Part shown: in pieces, positions 54,910-64,000 of the stretch
How positions within the stretch are numbered: the stretch's first letter is position 1
Layout of the letters: each line of letters opens with the position of its first letter
Source: Pempheris klunzingeri
Taxonomy: Eukaryota; Chordata; Actinopteri; Acropomatiformes; Pempheridae
Assembly: GCF_042242105.1 (NCBI RefSeq)
Contig: NC_092032.1
Location: forward strand, 16,665,915-16,729,914
Length of the DNA: 64,000 bases
Direction of reading: 5' to 3'
The notes under the pieces: model-generated
Database searches by the model: none
What the model was told of the DNA's origin: nothing
What the model saw: the letters and a program-made list of their open reading frames with translations, nothing else
Position numbers and translations under genes: made by a program

Positions 54910-55674
54910 TAACACGCACATAGTTGGTTTATTGAAAACACAGTCATATAGATGTTAAGGCCTTGTTGTTACAGGACACTTTGCATTACAGGTAACCTCA
55001 TAACATTACACGAGTCACAAAGACACGTGACTGTTTGGCCTCTGAGGTGTGGACGGATCTCGAAAGACGACGACACAGATCCGAACGAGCACAATGATTC
55101 ACTCCCACTACGTTTGGAATTGCACAGATTTCGCAAAATGCCGCCACAGCTCAGCACTAGCGTGTAACAAAGTCGACTCACAGTGAGTTTGAGGCATGGG
55201 AGGTTCTTTCAGTTACAGTACTGTATGCAGTGAAAAGTTGGCTTGTAGTTTTTGAGTGCCATTCATTGAGTTTATAATATCTCCTTTCCCTAATCAATGC
55301 TGATTCCATTCAGGAAATCTGAATCAAAGGATTTGCACTAAAAACCACATGTATTTTTATATATATATCTATATATCATTATCAAGAAACTCAGCCTCCT
55401 TAAGTTTTGGTAGTGGTGGAGAGAGCCATGACACAGATCTTAGTTGAGAAGGACCCCTGCCTGCTGTTTTGATCCCTTCATTTGGACAAAGTGCTCTGAG
55501 AAATCAACTTATTGCCATATTTACCCAGAGTTGGCACAAAACGAGCACATGGGGTCCCTCCAAACCAACCTCACCACTCTCACCGTTATTGGGACACACG
55601 AGCTGAGGGGGGGGGGGCAGGGTGAGTAGCTTTCCTACTTGTAGCTGCCTGAAGTGAAGCCCGGCAGCGGAGGT
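54910..55674 (-). other. pdss1: pdss1 3'UTR (end approximate)
   Basis: About 760 bases after the stop, ending near the minus-strand AATAAA at 54933-54928. It includes a G/C run at 55608-55618 and an A/T run near 55360. No other gene is seen. Confidence 0.65.
54928..54933 (-). terminator. pdss1: pdss1 polyadenylation signal (AATAAA)
   Basis: A perfect minus-strand AATAAA about 740 nt after the pdss1 stop. It lies about 100 bp from the distal abi1 signal on the other strand. Confidence 0.6.
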
Positions 55675-55815
55675 TCACTTGTCTCTGGTGAGCACCATCT
55701 CTGTGAGCCTGATGAGAGCGTCTCTCTCTGCCGACGGCCTGAGCCTGCTGATCTGCCTGATGGCCTCTTGACCGTAGTGCTGGGCCAGGTGGTTGGTCTG
55801 TTGCACGCCATCGCT
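55675..55815 (-). CDS. pdss1: pdss1 coding exon 11 and stop
   Basis: Residues 389-434, [20 protein letters not shown] then [20 protein letters not shown] and VLTRDK, then TGA at 55677-55675. The VLTRDK ending is the same as in human. Confidence 0.96.
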   Translation of the reverse strand, partial: SDGVQQTNHLAQHYGQEAIRQISRLRPSAERDALIRLTEMVLTRDK

Positions 55816-58800
55816 CTGAAACAGAACGAAGGAGAAGGGCTCGTCACGTCGTTTTAGTCTTCATCAATCCAAGGAAAGTTTACTGATCGCTCATACAAAG
55901 CTCTTTCACAGTTAAACGCACACTGCTGACTGCACTTTTGGAACATTTTGTGAAGCTCAGCTGCTTCACTAGAGAACATAAGGCTGCACTTTTAAATCAA
56001 GCAAATATGCATATCAGCCTTGGGATCAACAAGCCCTCCAAAAGAGCACAGTGCAAACTAAACACCTCCTTCCATCACCAACTCAAAGCACACACAGCTT
56101 AGACAAGGTTTTAATATCTTAAGTAAACATTTTGTGACCAAAACTTTAACTCAGTACATCACAAACCAGAGAGATCGGTGAAGAGCAGACAGGAAATGGG
56201 GCACGGCAAAGGCCTCAAACCCGACTCGATGGGGTGAGAGCCTTTACCAGGTCGCTACCAGAGCACCATGACAAACCTTAATTTTACGATATCCATCCAC
56301 CCTAATTTACAATTGAAATGTCTCATTTAGCAAGAGAAGATCCTTTAGTAGTAGAAGCGTAGTAGTAATAAGCAGATAATGTTTTAAAGTCGAAATCATG
56401 CAAGATTAGATTTTTTTTTTTTTTTAAAGTCAAATTTAATGGATTTCACTTCTCAGAACCTGATGCTCTTCATTTTGTTAACATTGTAGTATTGGTCATA
56501 CCTGAAGGACGTACTGCCAGGCTCGATCTACGTCTCCTTTAGAGCTGAAACGTCTCATGATCATTACATGGAGCTCAGGAAACTGAAAAGAACGAAAGAA
56601 ATTAGGGTAAAGACTGAGATGAGATGTAGAATTTCTATTAAAAACATGCACACGTATGGCCGATGAAAACGCTGCTGTCCGTCTCACCCGTTGACAAGCA
56701 AACAGGACCGGTCCGGTGGCCAAGCCCAGTTTGAGGTCTGCAGCTGAGGGCTTCCCCAGGTGACTGGCTCCTGATGTGAAGTCCAAGACATCATCTACCA
56801 GCTGCAAGACAGACAAAAATGAACCCATAAACTCATTTTATGACTTAATCCATATTCTTATAGCCTTTAAAATGGAGCTCAGGGTCTCGCTTCTCAAATA
56901 AACTAGAAAAGGACGACATACTTTAGCTGTTACGGATTCTAATAGATAAAAAAAGATTAAGGCGGTAACTACATCTACAAAAACATCAGAAAATACCTGA
57001 AATGCGATGCCAACATTCTTCCCATACTGGTAGGCTATTTCTTGAACTTCCGGATCCGAGCTCACCAGAATAGATACCTTAAATGACAGAAAAGAGACAG
57101 TCAAATAAACATTCCATGTAGAAGTCAAGGCCTTTCTCCAGCCCTGTGATATTTGTGTGGAGACCGAACGTACATACTGCTTTACAACTGTTTGCAATAA
57201 GACTGGCTGTCTTTTTGAAGGTTTTCTCAAGGTAGTGTTTAAATCTCTCGTTCTCGTTCTCTTTCGAACCCAGCTGCATGAATTCACCTGGAAGCACAAA
57301 TCAGCGGAGATTATTGAGTTTGTTAATGGACGTATGGGCAGATTCAGTTTGAAGTTCAAATGTTTTAAAACAGCTAACCCCAGTGTTTGTTAGAGCAGAT
57401 TTAGGCACAACTTAAACAAAGACTATAACTAACATGTCAAAACGGCATGAGCAATCCGATTACTGTACCTCGCACCAGGTCCTCTATCACCTGGGACAAC
57501 ACTTTTACCACAGAGTTGTTACCAATACGAGCCAATATCAAAGAGGCAGCTGAGAGGATGAAATCTCCAGCCAAGATGGCCTGGAAGTGAAACAAATTAT
57601 ATTCATATTCTTAAAAAAACAAAAATTAAGTGGTACAGCAGAAAATATGATGTGAGGAGAAAAGCATTTACCTTTTTTTCACCCCACATTTCATTGATGG
57701 TTCTCTTTCCCCTTCTTTTGTCTGACCCGTCGATTACGTCATCATGCACGAGGCTGGCAGTGTGGATCATTTCTGAGATCATAGCTACGGCCCTTTGCCC
57801 CGGGAGCAAGTCTCTACAGAGGGCGAAGACGCACTCTTACAATTGTATCACAGGTCAATTTGGGACAGCAAATGAAACACAGTGTTTTGTTGAGATGTGA
57901 AGGTGTGGAGTGTTCCAGGTTTACCCCGCTCTGTTGGTGTGGATGTTTAGTGCCCGGGCCATCAGGACGACAATCATCGGTCGGATAGCCTTGCCCTTAC
58001 CATCGAAGTAGTAGTCACATAAAGACTTCAGCTCTTTGGATACAAATAGCTCCTGTGGGGAAGAGTGATGCAATTCACAGCTTCAATTTCAATCATAATC
58101 AACTCACATAATCAGTGTCCAAGATCTGCCAAACACCACGTGACAGTAAGATGTCTGTTCATTTTACAGCCAATATCTTTTTGAGATGACTCACTCGTCT
58201 GTTATTGAACAATCCCTGGTCAAGTCCAAGCAAAAACTGTGACACAAATGCTCCCCATAGATTTAAAGTTCTGACTCAAGAAGAGCTTCAAATTCCCTTT
58301 CAGTTTTCCTCCCGTCTTTATGTTGTCTGAACTGTTAGCTGAAAGTGACGGTTATTTCACACGTAGAGACACACAGCACAAAGCACACTGTCTGGATTGA
58401 AAATGTACCCGTTTGATGTCTTCGTAAAAACTTTTTAAATCTTTCTGGACTAATGTGAAGGGGTCCTTCAGCTTCACGTCGCTGTGCACCTTTCTGCAAC
58501 AGCATGACTGTAGTGTGGGATCCAGCAACCGTGACCTGTGTCTGGAGGAAAAGACAACAGAGACAGAAAAACTTAAAAACAGGCTAATATCGGCTATTAC
58601 TTATCATTAATTCATTTGGATCTCGTATCAGTTGTCATTCTCTCTGAAGTCAATAGGAAGAAAAAAAAAAAAACTCAACTATGAAATCTTGCCTGACATT
58701 TAACAACAATTGCAAAACTTTAGCAAAAAAAAAAAGTTTGCTTTCAGTACAAAGCTTCTGGTTAAGACCACTCACCTGGTGAGAGATGAAGAAAAGTTTA

Positions 58801-59607
58801 AAACTTTGGGGTTTATCTTTGTCTGTGTTGGTAGATGATGATGATGATGATGACGATGATGATGATGTGGTAACAGGCGCTCCTGTGAGATCAAAGCACA
58901 GGATACCATAGGACTTTAGAAAAAATATATACAACACATTGTAATTACATCAAAAAAAGATGAAAATATTAAAAAGGTGCAATAATAGTCCAAAACAGAC
59001 AACATTTCTCCCCAAGAATGTTACCTGGCAGCTTGGAGAGGGCTTTATAAAACACCTAGATCCTTATAATAAATCAATCAATAAATAAATAGAATAAAAT
59101 AAAATAAAATTAGAGATCCTAATTTTGGTTTCTGCTCAAAATTTGAGGGTGGTGAGGTGTGTTAAGGTGACCTGACCTCTTTGTATGTATTTATAAGACA
59201 CTGACTACGACCTGGATCTTGACCTGAATGCCAGCTGAGTACATCCTGAACCCCATCAAGTCAACAATAAATTCATGTGAAATTCAAGTGGCAGTAACAA
59301 CGCCGACAAATGTCACCAACACTGAAGTAAATACCCCCCTTTTCTGGTTAAGACCCCCCCTCTTCCTCGCCTGACAGCCCGGCGGCACGTATGACCTTCC
59401 AGGGTTTGACAGCTCTCCGTGCCGGTGTCCTGCTAGCAGCCGAAAACTCACCTCGCTCCCCGGCCCGGAGCTCCAGGATGTCCGCCCAAGACAGGACGCG
59501 GAGACGGACACGGGTCTGCTGTTAGATTGCCACAAGTTTTCTAATAATCCGGGGCTAGGACAGCTTGTACTCCACCTCTTGCAGTGTCTCCACCACGGAC
59601 CCGCCAT
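55675..59607 (-). CDS. pdss1: pdss1: decaprenyl/solanesyl diphosphate synthase subunit 1
   Basis: Spliced CDS of 11 exons: 59607-59452, 58882-58776, 58541-58409, 58052-57925, 57813-57672, 57580-57469, 57287-57178, 57077-56997, 56801-56688, 56582-56502, 55815-55675. The total is 1305 nt, giving 434 residues (human about 415). It is the catalytic subunit that, with PDSS2, extends isopentenyl units onto an allylic primer to make the coenzyme Q side chain in mitochondria. Seen: GKGKAIRP (150-157), the first Asp-rich motif DDVID (199-203) followed by KRRGK, the SKENENERF and [10 protein letters not shown] segments, the second Asp-rich motif DDVLD (326-330), and [15 protein letters not shown]. The N-terminal 90 residues are Arg/Ser-rich and non-conserved, as expected of a mitochondrial leader, and include an unusual poly-His run. 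The 3' end converges with abi1, and the 5' end is divergent from the SelO gene. Confidence 0.96.
55816..56501 (-). other. pdss1: pdss1 intron 10 (0.7 kb)
   Basis: No feature beyond splice signals and a short poly-T run near 56410. Confidence 0.65.
56502..56582 (-). CDS. pdss1: pdss1 coding exon 10
   Basis: Residues 362-388, [20 protein letters not shown] then AWQYVLQ. Acceptor is gttcttttcag, donor is CAG|gtatga. Confidence 0.95.
56688..56801 (-). CDS. pdss1: pdss1 coding exon 9 (second Asp-rich motif)
   Basis: Residues 324-361, [20 protein letters not shown] then [23 protein letters not shown] at 326-330 binds isopentenyl diphosphate with Mg. Acceptor is gtcttgcag, donor is CGG|gtgaga. Confidence 0.97.
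56997..57077 (-). CDS. pdss1: pdss1 coding exon 8
   Basis: Residues 297-323, [20 protein letters not shown] then NVGIAFQ. Acceptor is gtcatttaag, donor is CAG|gtattt. Confidence 0.95.
57178..57287 (-). CDS. pdss1: pdss1 coding exon 7
   Basis: Residues 260-296, [20 protein letters not shown] then [16 protein letters not shown], nearly identical to human. Acceptor is gcttccag, donor is GCA|gtatgt. Confidence 0.96.
57469..57580 (-). CDS. pdss1: pdss1 coding exon 6
   Basis: Residues 223-260, [20 protein letters not shown] then [18 protein letters not shown]. It matches human closely. Acceptor is cacttccag, donor is CGAG|gtacag. Confidence 0.95.
57672..57813 (-). CDS. pdss1: pdss1 coding exon 5 (first Asp-rich motif)
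   Basis: Residues 175-222, [20 protein letters not shown] then [20 protein letters not shown] and EMWGEKK. DDxxD at 199-203 binds Mg and the allylic diphosphate. Acceptor is cctctgtag, donor is AAAG|gtaaat. Confidence 0.97.
57925..58052 (-). CDS. pdss1: pdss1 coding exon 4
   Basis: Residues 133-175, [20 protein letters not shown] then [18 protein letters not shown]. It contains the GKxxRP diphosphate-binding motif. Acceptor is ccccacag, donor is GCGGG|gtaaac. Confidence 0.95.
58409..58541 (-). CDS. pdss1: pdss1 coding exon 3
   Basis: Residues 88-132, ending [20 protein letters not shown] then IKR, where the conserved synthase domain begins (human DPFKLGWRDLKGLYEDIRK). Acceptor is ttcctccag, donor is CGG|gtacat. 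Confidence 0.93.
58776..58882 (-). CDS. pdss1: pdss1 coding exon 2 (poly-His)
   Basis: Residues 53-88. The exon 1 phase forces the reading ERLLP-H5-R-H5[14 protein letters not shown], a histidine run from a (CAT)n repeat. Acceptor is atctcacag, donor is CCAG|gtgagt. The poly-serine alternative frame is not compatible with exon 3. Confidence 0.82.
58837..58868 (-). repeat. pdss1: (CAT)n repeat in pdss1 coding exon 2
   Basis: Five CAT, one CGT, five CAT in the reading frame set by exons 1 and 3. A length-variable repeat could add or remove His without a frameshift. Confidence 0.85.
58883..59451 (-). other. pdss1: pdss1 intron 1 (0.57 kb)
   Basis: AT-rich, with a short ATAAA-type repeat near 59080-59110. 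Nothing else is seen. Confidence 0.65.
59452..59607 (-). CDS. pdss1: pdss1 coding exon 1 (mitochondrial leader)
   Basis: ATG at 59607-59605, residues 1-52, [20 protein letters not shown] onward. The WWR start resembles human MASRWWRW. It is rich in Arg and Ser with few acidic residues. Donor is GAG|gtgagt. Confidence 0.88.
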
Positions 59608-59647
59608 GTTTCATAACAACGTGCACGGACACTGGTTTATATACGGA

Positions 59648-59656
59648 ACCGGAAAT
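59648..59656 (+). promoter_or_regulatory. ETS/GABP-type site (ACCGGAAAT) in the pdss1 promoter
   Basis: A core CCGGAA about 40 bp upstream of the pdss1 ATG. ETS/NRF-2 sites are common in promoters of nuclear genes for mitochondrial proteins. Binding is inferred. Confidence 0.5.
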
Positions 59657-59677
59657 GTGTAACCTGGCGACTAGTGA

Positions 59678-59685
59678 TGACGTCA
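59678..59685. promoter_or_regulatory. palindromic CRE (TGACGTCA)
   Basis: A perfect 8-bp CREB/ATF site about 70 bp upstream of the pdss1 ATG, within the interval shared with the divergent SelO gene. Confidence 0.6.
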
Positions 59686-59699
59686 CACGCCGAGACAGA

Positions 59700-60589
59700 G
59701 AGGCGTTAACCGTAAATGGTTGTATCCTACATGAAGGACTAACAGAGACAGAGACAGGGAGTAACTAAGATCAGATGGACATTTAGATTTGTTTTATGTT
59801 CATACTAACGCTATAAAATATATGTTCTCCAGAAAATATACCAGCGTATTTTGGACGAGGCTAGTAGCTGGTTAGCTAACAGCTAGCTAGGTACCGTAGC
59901 TGTAGCTGCTGGTGTTTTCTAAACAGCTATTAACACTAGAAGGGCATATTTTGGCAAATAAACATACCGAAATTATGTTTATCCTCATTTTAATTCCCAC
60001 TGCATGACTGACAGCTTCATTTTAGTTTGCGTTTTAGTTATTTTCATTTACACATTACTTAAAAACTGTCTAGTTTCTACAGTGCAGTTGGTATACTGCA
60101 CTAAAAAGAAAGTATAATTTTATATATTTTCCTACTCTACTACACTGTAGATGTCAAACAAAGGAAGTTATTATAATTTTTTTCTTTATGAAGTTATTCT
60201 GTTGGCTCCAGTACTTTTTGACAGCTATAGCAACAAGTTACTTTGTGTGTTCAGATTGAAAATGCTAAACATATGATCAATAGATTAATAGTAAAAGAAA
60301 TATTCAAAACATGTTTCACTTCCAGGGTTAGGTGTAAAAAATACATCAACACTGAAATACTAACAAGTATTTGACTTTTTCATACTTAGAGTACATTTAG
60401 CTGATAATACTTTCGATTGCAGGAGTTTAACTTGTAAAAGAGGATTTTAACATTGTGGCATGAGTAGTTTTGCTCGGTTACAAAAGATAACAGTACTTCT
60501 TCCACCACCGCTGTTTGCCTCATGACGATAACGAGCTGGGAGAACTAATTTCCTATTGCTTTGTGTATTTATAACCATCATTGCTTACA
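59700..60589. other. divergent intergenic region between pdss1 and the SelO gene
   Basis: About 0.9 kb. It holds a GCTA-rich cluster (59858-59922) of the type scattered through fish genomes and otherwise AT-rich sequence. The SelO-gene transcription start is not visible, and part of the right end is presumably its 5'UTR. Confidence 0.6.

Positions 60590-64000
<3,411 letters not shown>

Noticed and set aside
58650-58937. Poly-serine reading of pdss1 exon 2
   Set aside because: The frame does not join exon 1 or exon 3. The poly-histidine frame joins both and continues into the conserved synthase domain.
60581-60589. Upstream TTG as SelO start
   Set aside because: A vertebrate gene has a good ATG nine bases later. 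Nothing supports TTG initiation.

Overview
This is a 64 kb piece of a vertebrate nuclear genome, almost certainly a ray-finned (percomorph-type) fish. The evidence is four spliced genes whose exons translate to recognisable vertebrate proteins, fish-style dispersed repeats and microsatellites in the introns, and canonical GT-AG or occasional GC-AG splice sites. There is no bacterial, plasmid or viral gene content.

Layout, left to right. (1) acbd5 on the minus strand: a non-coding first exon near 7441-7500, 11 coding exons between 7152 and 1754, and a long 3'UTR running towards about 430. It encodes a 516-residue tail-anchored peroxisomal acyl-CoA-binding protein. (2) A 1.7 kb divergent intergenic region with inverted ZNF143-like sites and a degenerate dispersed repeat. 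(3) abi1 on the plus strand, 12 coding exons from 9197 to 53298 across 44 kb, with first and second introns of 11.4 and 14.0 kb. It encodes a 564-residue Abl-interactor 1 / WAVE-complex subunit with a 15-nt microexon, a long polyproline run and a glutamine-rich run. (4) pdss1 on the minus strand, 11 coding exons from 59607 to 55675, giving a 434-residue decaprenyl/solanesyl diphosphate synthase subunit 1 for ubiquinone side-chain synthesis. Its 3' end converges on that of abi1. (5) A divergent promoter interval with a palindromic CRE and an ETS site. (6) The first 15 coding exons of a selenoprotein O (YdiU family) gene on the plus strand, cut by the window end. Its N-terminus looks like a secretory signal peptide.

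The pdss1-abi1-acbd5 neighbourhood matches the human 10p12 neighbourhood as I know it. The genes do not form one pathway: acbd5 acts in peroxisome-ER lipid exchange, abi1 in actin control, and pdss1 in coenzyme Q synthesis. The SelO-family protein is a pseudokinase-fold AMPylator.

I rebuilt every exon by hand from splice signals, reading frame and protein family match. Exon lengths and phases close without frameshifts in all four genes. UTR ends, transcription starts and alternative transcripts are inferred only. I found no convincing wholly new gene system. The points most worth checking are the signal-peptide-bearing SelO paralog, a frame-open last intron in abi1, a poly-histidine tract in the pdss1 leader, and a dispersed repeat lying at an acbd5 splice acceptor.
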